NCBI RefSeq assembly: GCF_000473895.1
Contig: NZ_ASSJ01000079.1
Span: 62,001-126,000 of the forward strand
Length of the DNA: 64,000 nt
Reading direction: 5' to 3'
Source: Rubidibacter lacunae KORDI 51-2
GTDB lineage: Bacteria > Cyanobacteriota > Cyanobacteriia > Cyanobacteriales > Rubidibacteraceae
Shown here one piece after another: positions 26,529 through 35,785 of this stretch. The translations under genes and the position numbers were made by a program. How positions within the stretch are numbered: the first letter of the stretch is position 1; each line of letters opens with the position of its first letter. The notes below the pieces were generated by a model that was not told the origin of the DNA, did not search any database, and saw nothing but the letters and a program-made list of their open reading frames with translations.

Positions 26529-27581
26529 ATGGGTTCGACTCGCGCCAAGATTGCTGTTGACGCGATGGGAGGCGACCGCGCTCCCGAGGAAATTGTTGCC
26601 GGAGCGCTACGCGCCACGGAAGAGTTAGATGTAGACGTTTTGCTCGTTGGCGACTGCCCGCGCATGCGCTCGCTGCTCGGAACTCGTGCGGATTCGCCGC
26701 ACTTAGAGCTCGTCCCGGCTGAAGGCGTGATCGAGATGGACGAGGAGCCACTTGTCGCACTCAAACGCAAGCCCGAGGCGTCCATTAACGTGGCAATGGA
26801 TTTGGTCAAGCAGCAGCGAGCGGAAGCCGTTGTTTCGGCGGGCCACTCCGGCGCGGCGATGGCAGCTGCACTGTTGCGCTTGGGTCGGATTAAGGGCATC
26901 GATCGCCCGGCGATCGGTGCACTGCTCCCCACGATGGTGGCGGGCAAATCGGTCATCGTGCTGGACGTCGGCGCGATCGTCGATTGCCGGCCGAAGTATC
27001 TCGAGCAGTTCGCGATTATGGGTACGGTGTACAGCAAGTACGTGCTCGACGTGAACGAGCCGAAAGTCGGCTTGCTCAATATCGGCGAAGAATCGAGTAA
27101 AGGGAATGACTTGGCGGCGCGAGCGCACAAGCTGCTAGCGGCTAACGAGCGCATTCCATTTATCGGTAATGCCGAAGGGCGCGACGTCCTCTCGGGAGAG
27201 TTCGACGTCATCGTCTGCGACGGCTTTGTCGGCAATATTTTGCTCAAGTTTGCCGAAGCTGTGGGCGAGGTCATGCTGCAGATCGTGCGCGAGGAACTGC
27301 CTCAGGGCTTGCGAGGGCAGCTCGGAACGGCGATGCTTAAACCCAACCTGCGCCGCATCAAGCAGCGCATGGATCACGCCGAACACGGTGGTGCCCTCCT
27401 GTTCGGCGTTGCCGGTATTTGCGTCATCGGTCACGGCAGTTCGCAGGCGCCGTCGATCTTTAACGCTATCCGCTTTGCCCAAGAGGCAATCGACCATCGG
27501 GTATTAGAGCGCATTCGGTCCTACTACTCGAACGATTGCGAGGCAGGAACGGCTACGGTGGCTCGGGCTACAGACGGATGA
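26529..27581 (+). CDS. plsX: Phosphate acyltransferase PlsX
   Basis: 350 residues from ATG 26529 (a TTG at 26514 is an alternative). Family blocks: KIAVDAMGGDRAPEEIV, AVVSAGHSGAAMAAAL, IGALLPTMVAG, LNIGEESSKGNDL, FIGNAEGRDVLSGEFDVIVCDGF and HGGALLFGVAG. It makes acyl-phosphate from acyl-ACP for phosphatidic acid synthesis. First gene of plsX-fabH-fabD, the common fatty-acid cluster; fabH starts 53 bases downstream. Confidence 0.97.
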   Translation: MGSTRAKIAVDAMGGDRAPEEIVAGALRATEELDVDVLLVGDCPRMRSLLGTRADSPHLELVPAEGVIEMDEEPLVALKRKPEASINVAMDLVKQQRAEAVVSAGHSGAAMAAALLRLGRIKGIDRPAIGALLPTMVAGKSVIVLDVGAIVDCRPKYLEQFAIMGTVYSKYVLDVNEPKVGLLNIGEESSKGNDLAARAHKLLAANERIPFIGNAEGRDVLSGEFDVIVCDGFVGNILLKFAEAVGEVMLQIVREELPQGLRGQLGTAMLKPNLRRIKQRMDHAEHGGALLFGVAGICVIGHGSSQAPSIFNAIRFAQEAIDHRVLERIRSYYSNDCEAGTATVARATDG

Positions 27582-27634
27582 AACGCAACTTCGACAATAA
27601 GGTCGGTCGCGGGCGGTAAGGGAGACTCGAAACC

Positions 27635-28639
27635 TTGAATCATATTTCGGCAGGCATTGCCTTCACCGGTAGCGGTTCGGCAGCACCGGCGGCGACGCTG
27701 GATAACGCGACCCTCAGCCAACGGGTCGAGACTTCGGACGAGTGGATTCACAGCCGCACGGGCATGCGCGATCGTCGAATCGCCGGACCCCAAGAAACGC
27801 TGGCCGAGCTGGCTGCCCTTGCGGGCGAGCGGGCTTTGGCGATGGCGGGCATCACTGCTGTCGAGCTAGACTTGATCGTCCTCGCCACTTCGACGCCGGA
27901 CGACCTGTTCGGAAGTGCAGTCTCGGTGCAGCACGCTCTGGGTGCGACAAGGGCAGTGGCATTCGACTTGACGGCTGCTTGTTCGGGTTTTGTTTTCGGG
28001 ATGGCAACGGCCGCTCAATTTTTGCGAACTGGGACGTATCGCAACTGTTTGCTCTTGGGCGCAGACGTGCTGTCGCGCTGGGTTGATTGGGACGATCGCC
28101 GGACCTGCGTGCTATTTGGCGACGGCGCGGGTGCAGTCGTGATGCAAGCAGTAGAACCGGCGCGCGATCGCTTGTTGGGTTTCGAGCTGCGCAGTGACGG
28201 TACGCTCAACCACACGCTAAATCTGGGGTTCGTTGGCGAGGCGCAACCACTGGCAGGCGATCTAACCTACGCAAGTGGATCCTATCGATCGATTTCGATG
28301 AACGGTCGTGAGGTATATCGCTTTGCGGTCGAGCGGGTACCGGAAGTAATTTCTAAAGCACTGTTCCGCTCGCAGCTCTTGCCCGAGCAGCTCGACTGGC
28401 TGCTCCTCCACCAGGCCAATCAGCGCATTATGGATGCAGTGGCAGCGCGTCTCAAGCTCGCGCCGGAGCAAGTCATCAGCAACATCCCTCGGTACGGCAA
28501 TACCTCGGCGGCGTCGATTCCCTTGGCACTGGACGAGTACGTGCGCACCGGCAAGGTTACTCCAGGTCACGCGATCGCTGCTGCGGGCTTTGGTGCCGGC
28601 CTGACGTGGGGCGCGGCGATTTTCCGCTGGGGACCGTAA
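27635..28639 (+). CDS. fabH: Beta-ketoacyl-ACP synthase III
   Basis: 334 residues. Catalytic Cys in FDLTAACSGFVFGMATA, His in LLHQANQRIMDA, Asn in NIPRYGNTSAASIPLAL, the KAS III triad. SDEWIHSRTGMRDRRI and the C-terminal GFGAGLTWGAA are also typical. It condenses acetyl-CoA with malonyl-ACP to start fatty-acid synthesis. The start is TTG 27635 with GGGAG about ten bases upstream; no in-frame ATG fits the conserved N-terminus. Second in the fatty-acid operon. Confidence 0.96.
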   Translation: MNHISAGIAFTGSGSAAPAATLDNATLSQRVETSDEWIHSRTGMRDRRIAGPQETLAELAALAGERALAMAGITAVELDLIVLATSTPDDLFGSAVSVQHALGATRAVAFDLTAACSGFVFGMATAAQFLRTGTYRNCLLLGADVLSRWVDWDDRRTCVLFGDGAGAVVMQAVEPARDRLLGFELRSDGTLNHTLNLGFVGEAQPLAGDLTYASGSYRSISMNGREVYRFAVERVPEVISKALFRSQLLPEQLDWLLLHQANQRIMDAVAARLKLAPEQVISNIPRYGNTSAASIPLALDEYVRTGKVTPGHAIAAAGFGAGLTWGAAIFRWGP

Positions 28640-28713
28640 GCGGATCGCGTCCCTCGCGCCCGTCAGATGATTTTAAGTCACGTCAACTCTTTGTTTTTTT
28701 GACTGCAATACTC

Positions 28714-29601
28714 ATGACCAAAACTGCCTGGGTCTTTCCCGGTCAGGGCTCGCAAGCCCTGGGGATGGACGCCGACCTCACCGAGCTGCTGACCGCGCGC
28801 AATCGTTTTGCGATCGCCGAGGAAATTTTGGGTTGGTCGATTCCGGAGCTGTGCCATAGCTCGGAGGAGACCTTAGCACGGACCTTATATACGCAGCCGT
28901 GCTTGTACGCGATCGCCTGTATTTTGGCGGACGTGCTGCGCGATCGCGGTCGAGAACCGCAACTGGCCGCCGGCCACAGCCTGGGGGAATACGTGGCGCT
29001 TTACGTAGGGCAGGTGTTCGATTTCGCAACGGGCTTGCAGTTGGTCAAGCGGCGGGCGGAGTTAATGGATGCAGCGACTGGCGGTCAGATGGTAGCGCTG
29101 ATGAAGTTCGATCGCGCGCAGCTAGAGGCAGTCGTGGCACAAACCCCTAACGCTGTCCTCGCCAATGACAACAGCGAACAGCAAGCCGTTATTTCCGGCA
29201 CGCCCGATGCAGTTGCCGCCGTATTAGAACAAGTCAAGGCACGGCGCGTAATACCACTGAAAGTGTCGGGGGCATTTCATTCGCCGCTGATGGGCGCTGC
29301 GGCAGCGGAGTTCGAATCGGCGCTGGAGCCGATTCCGTTCGCCGATGCGAGCGTGCCGGTGCTGTCGAACGTCGATCCGACGCCCGAAAAGGCTGGCCAC
29401 GTCCTCAAACAGCGCATCATCGCCCAGATGACCGGTCCGGTCCGCTGGCGCGAGATCGTGTTGCGATTGGGTGTAGAGGAAATTACCGACGTCGTGGAAG
29501 TGGGACCGGGCAACGTACTAACGGGTTTGCTCAAGCGCACCGATCCCAATATCGCCTTACACAACGCCAGAAGTGCCGCGACCTGCGAGGCGATCGCCTA
29601 A
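28714..29601 (+). CDS. fabD: Malonyl-CoA:ACP transacylase
   Basis: 295 residues from ATG 28714: AWVFPGQGSQALGMDADL at the N-terminus, catalytic Ser in AAGHSLGEYVALY, Arg in LVKRRAELMD, and His in VSGAFHSPLMGAA. It loads malonate onto ACP, supplying FabH and the elongating synthases. Third gene after plsX and fabH. Longer upstream frame to 28606 overlaps fabH and has no similarity. No plsC or acpP follows in this window. Confidence 0.96.
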   Translation: MTKTAWVFPGQGSQALGMDADLTELLTARNRFAIAEEILGWSIPELCHSSEETLARTLYTQPCLYAIACILADVLRDRGREPQLAAGHSLGEYVALYVGQVFDFATGLQLVKRRAELMDAATGGQMVALMKFDRAQLEAVVAQTPNAVLANDNSEQQAVISGTPDAVAAVLEQVKARRVIPLKVSGAFHSPLMGAAAAEFESALEPIPFADASVPVLSNVDPTPEKAGHVLKQRIIAQMTGPVRWREIVLRLGVEEITDVVEVGPGNVLTGLLKRTDPNIALHNARSAATCEAIA

Positions 29602-29925
29602 GTTCGGAAATCGCTCGCCAGCCATTTGGTTCTCAATTGTGGGAGCAACAACGCCAGTAGAAAGCACGGTCGAATCTATTGCGGACCCGTGACTTTTGCG
29701 TCAGTCCTGAACTCAAACGACCATCGATCGCTGGCGCTTTTACGTAGCTCCTGCTGAAGCAAGGTTTGCTGTCAGACTGAATGCTCGAGCAACTCAAATG
29801 TCCATCAATAGCTATGGCTTTTGCGTCAGTCCTAAGTTCTGCTCGGGAGCAGAGCTGCAAACCACCTGCGAACCGTTGGCGTTCGCACCGAGGTTGCACG
29901 GTGCGCATTCCAGTCGCCTCCCTGT
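29602..29925. other. Spacer after fabD carrying degenerate repeats
   Basis: No convincing gene. A minus-strand frame (29633-29995) translates the repeats as IDGHLS and IDGRLS segments but overlaps the methyltransferase end and looks spurious. See the repeat entry at 29693-29835. Confidence 0.5.
29693..29835. repeat. Degenerate intergenic repeat, two blocks in shuffled order
   Basis: Block A, CTTTTGCGTCAGTCCTRA, occurs at 29693-29710 and 29818-29835 with one difference in 18. Block B, about 31 bases beginning ACTCAAAYG and containing CCATCRAT, occurs at 29711-29741 and 29792-29822. The order is A-B, spacer, B-A, each B running into CTTTT of an A or A-like block. Spacing is irregular, so not CRISPR. 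Confidence 0.6.
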
Positions 29926-30402
29926 CTAATCCCCAATTGTCCAGAGGTAAAGGGTTGCATCGGCGGTTACGGGCACCACGCGCTCGGGCGGCCAATCGCC
30001 CATGTCGAAATCAAGAGACACCACCCGCGCGCCTGGCTGGAGCTGCTGCAGCGCCGAACGCAGCTTCAGATTGTGTAGCGGCATCAGATACAGCGTCACG
30101 ACGGTTGCCGTGCTGAAGTCGGATGCAAACACGTCTTGCTGATAAAACTGCACGCCCTCGCCGACGCCTGCTAACCTTGCATTTTCCTTTGCCTCCGCCA
30201 CGCGCTGCGGATTGATGTCTACACCGACCGCACGCGCCCCAAAGCGTTCAGCCGCCGCGATCGCAATGCGACCGTCGCCGCAACCAAGGTCGTAGAGTAC
30301 GTCATCGGGCCTGACTGCTGCCAAGTCCAGCATTGCCGCGATGACCTCCGGCGGCGTTGTAATAAACACGACGTCGCTCAGGCGATCGGGGATGGCATTC
30401 AT
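29926..30402 (-). CDS. Class I SAM-dependent methyltransferase
   Basis: 158 residues from ATG 30402 (30429 also possible). Motif I is VLYDLGCGDGRIAIAAAERFG, the acidic end of strand 2 is AVGVDINPQRVAEA, and the motif IV region is LMPLHNLKLRSALQQLQPGA. The N-terminus VFITTPPEVIAAMLDLA precedes the fold as in small DUF-type methyltransferases. Substrate unknown. It starts 43 bases after the stop of the RlmL-like gene on the same strand, so both are probably co-transcribed. Confidence 0.8.
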   Translation of the reverse strand: MNAIPDRLSDVVFITTPPEVIAAMLDLAAVRPDDVLYDLGCGDGRIAIAAAERFGARAVGVDINPQRVAEAKENARLAGVGEGVQFYQQDVFASDFSTATVVTLYLMPLHNLKLRSALQQLQPGARVVSLDFDMGDWPPERVVPVTADATLYLWTIGD

Positions 30403-30444
30403 CGCAATCGGTCGACGCCCGCGCGACAACCGCCTCGATACAGT

Positions 30445-31578
30445 TCAATACAGTTCGTAGCGTAAAAGGGTACAGCGAAGCGGGCCATTGTAGACGGGTA
30501 GTCGCTGCGACGCTCTCAGTCCAATGCATTTGGACAATTCTTTGCTACCCGATAAAACGTATGCCGTCCAACCCGTGAAGCGTTGCTTGAAAATATCGCC
30601 GAGCTGTTTGTAAAGTTCGCACAGCTCCTCTTCATCGCCGAGGCGCTTACCATAGGGCGGATTGCAAATCATCACGCCGCGATCTGCAGGGGCGGTCACC
30701 TCCGCTAGGTCGCGACACTCAAAGTGAAGGCGATCGCCTAACCCGCAGCGCCGCGCGTTGTCGCGGCACTGCAAGATCGCCTCGGGGTCGAGATCGCTGC
30801 CCACAATCGGGGCGGGCAATTCCGACCGTTGCTGCTGGCGCGCTTCAAAAACCAATCGATCCCACAGCTCGGCATCAAAATCCAACCAGCGCTGGAAACC
30901 GAACTCTTGGCGGAACAACCCCGGCGCGATGTTGCAGGCGATCGCCCCAGCTTCGAGCAACAGCGTCCCCGACCCGCACATCGGATCCAGTAAGGGCAGC
31001 TCCGGCTGCCAGTCGCCAAGTGCGAGCAGTCCGGCGGCAAGGGTTTCCTTCAAGGGTGCGTGCCCCACTGCTGGGCGGTACCCACGCCGGTGTAAGCTCG
31101 ACCCGGAACTATCCAGGCTGACCGTGCCGCGATCGCCTCGAATATGTAAATGCACCGCCACGTCGGGCTCTTGGGTGTCGATACTCGATCGCTTACCGAA
31201 TTGTTGGCGCTGGCGATCGACGATTGCGTTTTTCACCTGTAGCGCGCTGAAGTGGGTGTGATTGAGCTGTCGGTTGCTGCCCGTGCAATACACTGCCAGG
31301 GTGAGATGCGGGGGTAAATACTCTTCCCAGGAGATCGCGTAAGTTCCTCTGAATAAATCTTGCGCGGAACGACAGGGAAACTCCGCCAGCGGCACTAAGA
31401 CTCGAAATACCGTCCGCAACCAAAGGTTGGCTTTGTAGAGCGTGGCGCGATCGCCCGTGAATGCAACCCCAGCCACTTCCGGTTGCACGAGCGCTGCCCC
31501 TAGCTGCTGCAATTCCCGCGCGGCGATCTCCTCGAGACCGCGTGCCACTGTCGCAAAGTATCGTTGTTTTCCTGTCAC
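30445..31578 (-). CDS. THUMP-domain 23S rRNA (guanine-N2) methyltransferase-like (RlmL N-terminal/YpsC type)
   Basis: 377 residues. Start RYFATVARGLEEIAARELQQ leads a ferredoxin-like plus THUMP RNA-binding region (about 1-160), followed by the UPF0020 Rossmann methyltransferase with LDPMCGSGTLLLEAG (SAM loop) and catalytic NPPYGKRLG. This is the stand-alone form of the RlmL N-terminal half, which methylates a guanine N2 in 23S rRNA. GSDLDPEAILQCRDNARR is a further block. Head of a short transcript with the downstream small methyltransferase. Confidence 0.9.
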   Translation of the reverse strand: MTGKQRYFATVARGLEEIAARELQQLGAALVQPEVAGVAFTGDRATLYKANLWLRTVFRVLVPLAEFPCRSAQDLFRGTYAISWEEYLPPHLTLAVYCTGSNRQLNHTHFSALQVKNAIVDRQRQQFGKRSSIDTQEPDVAVHLHIRGDRGTVSLDSSGSSLHRRGYRPAVGHAPLKETLAAGLLALGDWQPELPLLDPMCGSGTLLLEAGAIACNIAPGLFRQEFGFQRWLDFDAELWDRLVFEARQQQRSELPAPIVGSDLDPEAILQCRDNARRCGLGDRLHFECRDLAEVTAPADRGVMICNPPYGKRLGDEEELCELYKQLGDIFKQRFTGWTAYVLSGSKELSKCIGLRASQRLPVYNGPLRCTLLRYELY

Positions 31579-32219
31579 GCTATTTTGTTACCACGTTTTC
31601 CTGCTGCCACTATCGGTTACGTGCCCGAAACTACCGGCTTTAGCGCGCGCATTATGTCTGCGGCCTGCCGCAGCTGGTCCCCGCCATAAGAAGATTCAGG
31701 AAACGACATATCATCGGGCAGGAGAAGGATTTGTAGCTTCTAGGCTTCGAGCTCCGCCGGTGTCGGTTGCGGCTGGTCCGACACGAGCGTAGCGCGTTCT
31801 GCAAATCCCTCTGGCAAGAACAATGGTAGCGATCGCTGTGGAAACCCGACGGTAAGAAGGAACTTTATACACTAGTCTCCATTGCAATGAGCTAATGTCA
31901 CATCTGCTGGCTTTCCAATTCGTTCAAGCCGGGATCGCTCGCCGCTCGACGTTTTCGGCTTGCAAGCGATTTATCTATCCCTAGCTATCCCCGCAATTCT
32001 TCGCATTAGCTGCCTATTGGATGGTCCCACGCGAACGATGACGTACTGCATCGTTCGCGTGGGACGGTAGAGCTTGCATGGCAGCCATTGCTAGCGCAAT
32101 TGCCTGGAAAAAGTCTTGCTGTACTGCCCACTGACCGCACTGGCTCAAACACGATTTAGTGACTTTGTGTCAATTCATCCGTAGGTCTAAAATGACGAAA
32201 AACCCTGGTAGCAGTCAAC
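31579..32219. other. Spacer between the rRNA methyltransferase and rimB
   Basis: No credible gene. It separates divergently transcribed units and contains the perfect inverted repeat at 32024-32065. Small frames near 31442-31792 are chance readings across the methyltransferase start. Confidence 0.5.
32024..32065. repeat. Perfect 17-bp inverted repeat (hairpin)
   Basis: GTCCCACGCGAACGATG (32024-32040) is followed, after the eight-base loop ACGTACTG, by its exact reverse complement (32049-32065). There is no T-tract on either side in either direction, so an ordinary terminator is unlikely. It lies about 155 bases before rimB. Confidence 0.85.
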
Positions 32220-32705
32220 TTGTCCGCACCTCCTCCCTTGCCAACCATCGGCTGGCGCGAACGCTTAGCCCTGCCCGACCTCGGCATTGATATCGTCAAA
32301 GCCAAAATCGATACGGGTGCGCGATCGTCGGCGCTCCATGCCTTCGATCTCGAAGAATTTCAACACGACGGTCGGCGATGGGTTCGCTTTAGCGTTCATC
32401 CCCAACAGCGCAACACGCATCGGACGATTGTCGCCTCGGCCGAGTTGATCGACATTCGAGCCGTGCGCAGTTCCTCCGGACAAAGCCAGCTAAGACCAGT
32501 TATCCAGACTGTTGTAGAATTGGGCGGCAAGCACTGGCCGATCGAGCTGACGCTGACGGACCGAGATGCAATGGGCTTTCGCATATTGCTCGGCCGCCAG
32601 GCCATTCGGCGCCGCTTCCTCGTCGATGCGGGACGCTCATTTATCGGTGGCGGACCTAGCGACGCGATCGCTGCCCACCGAGCCGAACGTTCCCAGCCGT
32701 CATGA
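32220..32705 (+). CDS. rimB: RimK-associated retropepsin-like protein (RimB, COG4067)
   Basis: About 161 residues. [20 protein letters not shown] leads to the aspartic-protease-like motif [14 protein letters not shown]; the second half has [33 protein letters not shown] and FLVDAGRSF. These are the hallmarks of the COG4067/RimB family (putative ATP-dependent zinc protease, retropepsin fold), which pairs with RimK. The start is TTG 32220 or TTG 32238; neither has a strong ribosome site. The stop overlaps the rimK start as ATGA, so translation is coupled. Confidence 0.82.
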   Translation: MSAPPPLPTIGWRERLALPDLGIDIVKAKIDTGARSSALHAFDLEEFQHDGRRWVRFSVHPQQRNTHRTIVASAELIDIRAVRSSSGQSQLRPVIQTVVELGGKHWPIELTLTDRDAMGFRILLGRQAIRRRFLVDAGRSFIGGGPSDAIAAHRAERSQPS

Positions 32706-33607
32706 GAATCGCGATTCTGTCACAGGATGCGTCGCTGTATTCCACGCGCCGCCTCAAACAAGCCGGCAAACAGCGCGGTCATGACATCCGAGTTGTGAAT
32801 TATTTGCGCTGCTACATGAACATCACCTCGCACAAACCAGCGGTGGTGTATCAAGGGCAACCGCTGACCGATATCGATGCCGTAATTCCTCGCATTGGCG
32901 CATCGCGGACGTTTTACGGCACGGCAGTTGTACGGCAGTTTGAAGTCATGGGCGTGTTTTCGACCAACGAGTCCCAGGCGATTTCGCGATCGCGCGATAA
33001 GCTGCGCTGTTTGCAGATCTTGGCTCGTGAAGGCATCGGCTTGCCCGTCACTGGCTGTGCCCACGCGACGGAAGACATCGACGGATTGATCGAAACCGTG
33101 GGCGGCGCACCTTTGGTGATCAAGCTTTTGGAGGGAACGCAAGGCATCGGCGTCGTCCTTGCTGAAACCCGACAGGCGGCAAAGTCGGTCATCGAAGCAT
33201 TTCGCGGGTTGGATGCGAATATTCTCGTTCAGGAATTCATTGAGGAAGCTAAGGGAGCGGATTTGCGTTGCTTTGTGGTCGGCGGCAAAGTGATTGCGGC
33301 GATGAAGCGCCAAGGGGCGGACGGCGAATTCCGCTCGAACCTGCACCGCGGTGGTAAAGCCGAGTCCATCAAGCTAACGCCAGAAGAACGCAGCACGGCG
33401 GTGCGGTCGTCAAAAGCAATGGGGTTGCGCGTGGCGGGAGTAGACCTGCTTCGCTCCAACCACGGTCCGGTGGTGATGGAGGTGAATTCGTCGCCTGGAT
33501 TGGAAGGCATCGAGCAAGCAACCGGCGTAGACGTAGCGGACAAGATTATTGAGTTCGTCGAGAAACAATCCGAACCGAAAAAGACCGCCGATCGCATCCC
33601 TTACTAA
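32702..33607 (+). CDS. rimK: RimK family ATP-grasp glutamate ligase
   Basis: 301 residues, full RimK length. N-terminal part [20 protein letters not shown] and [20 protein letters not shown]-grasp region [39 protein letters not shown] and the metal-binding end [18 protein letters not shown]. RimK adds glutamates to the C-terminus of ribosomal protein S6 or makes poly-alpha-glutamate. It overlaps rimB by four bases and is followed 85 bases later by a deacylase-family gene, a conserved trio. Confidence 0.95.
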   Translation: MRIAILSQDASLYSTRRLKQAGKQRGHDIRVVNYLRCYMNITSHKPAVVYQGQPLTDIDAVIPRIGASRTFYGTAVVRQFEVMGVFSTNESQAISRSRDKLRCLQILAREGIGLPVTGCAHATEDIDGLIETVGGAPLVIKLLEGTQGIGVVLAETRQAAKSVIEAFRGLDANILVQEFIEEAKGADLRCFVVGGKVIAAMKRQGADGEFRSNLHRGGKAESIKLTPEERSTAVRSSKAMGLRVAGVDLLRSNHGPVVMEVNSSPGLEGIEQATGVDVADKIIEFVEKQSEPKKTADRIPY

Positions 33608-33692
33608 GATCGCGGCGATCGCTGCTGTTCTCTACCCTGTAACCCTTTTTAGCCCTCCTTACCTGTTGTCATCGAGAGACTAGGAGCCGCGC

Positions 33693-34733
33693 GTGCAAGA
33701 GGCGATCGAAATTGCGGGCATGGCAATCGCGCCAGGAGGTCGAGAGCTCCTGGAGATCCCGGTCACGCGGCTGCCTACGCAAACATCAATCGCACTGCCG
33801 GTGACCGTGCTGCACGGTTGCGAACCAGGACCTCGATTATGGCTGAGTGCAGCAATTCACGGCGACGAGATTAACGGCGTCGAGATCGTGCGGCAGGTGC
33901 TGGAGCGCGTGCATCCCGAGCAGTTGCGTGGCACGTTGATCGCCGCGCCGATCGTCAACGTCTTCGGCTTCATCGAACAATCGCGTTATTTGCCGGACCG
34001 CCGGGACTTGAATCGCTCGTTTCCGGGCTCGCCGGACGGCTCGCTGGCTGCGCGGCTGGCTCATTTATTCATGCGCGAGATTGTCAGCCGCTGTACCCAC
34101 GGCATCGACTTGCACACAGCATCGGACCACCGCACGAACCTGCCACAGATCCGCGCGAACTTGCACGATCGAGAAACCCGTCGCTGCGCCCTGGCATTCG
34201 GCGCGCCAGTTGCAATCCATGCCACCACGCGCGATGGATCGCTACGTCAAGCAGCAGCCAAGCGAGGGATTCCCGTGTTGCTCTTCGAAGGTGGTGAAGC
34301 GCTGCGGTTTGATATGACAGCTATTCGCGTTGGCGTTGCAGGTGTATTGCAGGTAATGACAACGTTGGAAATGCTGCCGGCTGCGGAAACCTCCCCCGCG
34401 CTCGTCCCCCCGGAGCAACCGCTTTCGACATCGATGCCTCAGGAAGTCTTCCAAACCAAATGGGTGCGTGCTGCCCGCAGCGGGATCCTTCGCCTGGGGG
34501 TGCGTTTGGGCGATCGCGTCGAGAAGCGCCAGGTCCTCGGGGTTATTGCCGATGCCTTCGGAGCAACGGCTGCCACGGTCCGTGCGCCTATTGCCGGACT
34601 CGCAATCGGGCAGACACTCAACCCGTTGGTAAACCAGGGCGATGCGATTTTACATCTGGCCGTGCTGGGTGCCGATGCGCCGGTCGCGCTTGCCATTGCC
34701 CCACAAGGTAAACACGCGCGTAATAGCAGCTAA
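33693..34733 (+). CDS. Succinylglutamate desuccinylase/aspartoacylase family protein (COG3608), RimK-associated
   Basis: 346 residues from GTG 33693, with AGGAG six bases upstream. The M14-like zinc site is visible: Zn ligands in SAAIHGDEINGVEIV (His and Glu) and the later HGIDLHTASDHR; LPDRRDLNRSFPGSPDGS is the family arginine/asparagine block. The C-terminal third contains a lipoyl-like beta-barrel (GILRLGVRLGDRVEKRQVLG), usual in COG3608. Such enzymes cleave N-acyl or peptide-like bonds to acidic residues. Its place behind rimB-rimK suggests trimming of glutamate tails; that is inference. Confidence 0.85.
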   Translation: MQEAIEIAGMAIAPGGRELLEIPVTRLPTQTSIALPVTVLHGCEPGPRLWLSAAIHGDEINGVEIVRQVLERVHPEQLRGTLIAAPIVNVFGFIEQSRYLPDRRDLNRSFPGSPDGSLAARLAHLFMREIVSRCTHGIDLHTASDHRTNLPQIRANLHDRETRRCALAFGAPVAIHATTRDGSLRQAAAKRGIPVLLFEGGEALRFDMTAIRVGVAGVLQVMTTLEMLPAAETSPALVPPEQPLSTSMPQEVFQTKWVRAARSGILRLGVRLGDRVEKRQVLGVIADAFGATAATVRAPIAGLAIGQTLNPLVNQGDAILHLAVLGADAPVALAIAPQGKHARNSS

Positions 34734-35785
34734 AGGGGATACAGCCGAAGAACTAGGGCGATGCCGTCCATTCCGGCTATACAGCGTTCATGTCGTCAGC
34801 CAGCTACCAGAACCGACTGTAGGTACTGTTGCCATCGCAGTCACCAGTCTCGCCGATAAAGAGATTATCATTGGCAAAATCGTAGATTTTAGTTGATGAA
34901 GCACCTCGGTCCCCCCATCCAACCTCTCTCAGCGGGACTACCTCGAAGATGCCCTTATTTTTCAAAGTGCCCTTTACAGATACCCGCAAAGGTTGATAGC
35001 AAACATGATATTGAACGTCCTTTTGATAGAAGCCTGAAGTACCAAACTCACTAGCGAAGTTGCATTTGTTGCATTAGAAGCGGTAGCGCCGGTTATCCCT
35101 CCAGAAGTCGATTTGTACCTCATCGCCGTGCTGACCAACTCTAAGTTTGAAAACCATGCATGCGTTTGCTGCAATTGCGCGTTGAAGTTTCGTGCCCCTT
35201 CCTAGAGAAGGTAATAGAAGCTTTCAATTAGGCAATTCACCCAAGCGCAATTGACCTCCCCGCGCAACGCGGGTTGGTCTGGCGGTATGGCAGGCGGGCG
35301 ATCTGACCAAACGGGGATCGGCTCTCAGGCAGTTGGCGGTGAAGTTCTGCCACCGTGGTGGGGGACTTGAAAGACCGATGCTGGGAGGGTGCCCGATCGT
35401 GAAATCTCGTCATCGGGCTCGACGGCTGCCTTATCAAGCTGTCCCGTCCAGGCAGCAGGTAAAGGGTAGTGAAGCTCAAGATATCGTAGTGCAGAGTTTA
35501 GGGAACGCCGCGCAACCCATTGGTTAGCGCGACCAGGAGGAAAAAGCATTTCGCCTGTCTTATTAACAAGGTACGGGTAAGCATGGCGGGCGGGGACGTT
35601 TAAGACCAGTGCTAGGTGAAGTATCTGCGGTACCAAAACCAACCACTCGGTAATGTTGTTGCGAGTCTGCGAGTTACGTCAATGACAATTGTCATGGATG
35701 GCACGCCAGCTTGTACAGGAACATCCAAGCCATTGCGAGCTGGTCGAATATTCGGACGGCATCAGTAGCTGAAGTAGGGTCGCAA
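34734..35785. other. Long stretch with one broken reading frame
   Basis: About 1 kb between the deacylase and the Hpt gene. Besides the interrupted frame at 34804-35157 I find no supported gene. Minus-strand frames at 35237-35642 have proline/arginine-rich chance-like translations. Coding character is low and HIP1 sites are few compared with neighbouring genes, so this may be decayed or acquired DNA. Confidence 0.45.
34804..35157 (-). pseudogene. Unrecognised 118-codon frame with one internal stop
   Basis: From ATG 35157 the frame reads MVFKLRVGQHGDEVQIDFW, meets TAA at 35076-35074, and then stays open for 89 codons: NFASEFGTSGFYQKDVQYHV, SVKGTLKNKGIFEVVPL, GASSTKIYDFANDNLFIG, ending NSTYSRFW. 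The stretch after the stop has balanced amino-acid use unlike chance frames nearby. I cannot assign a family. Either a decayed gene or a shorter gene starting after the stop without a good start codon. Confidence 0.3.

Noticed and set aside
29693-29835. Repeats considered as a CRISPR array
   Set aside because: Only two copies per block, in shuffled order with unequal spacing and no cas gene in the window.
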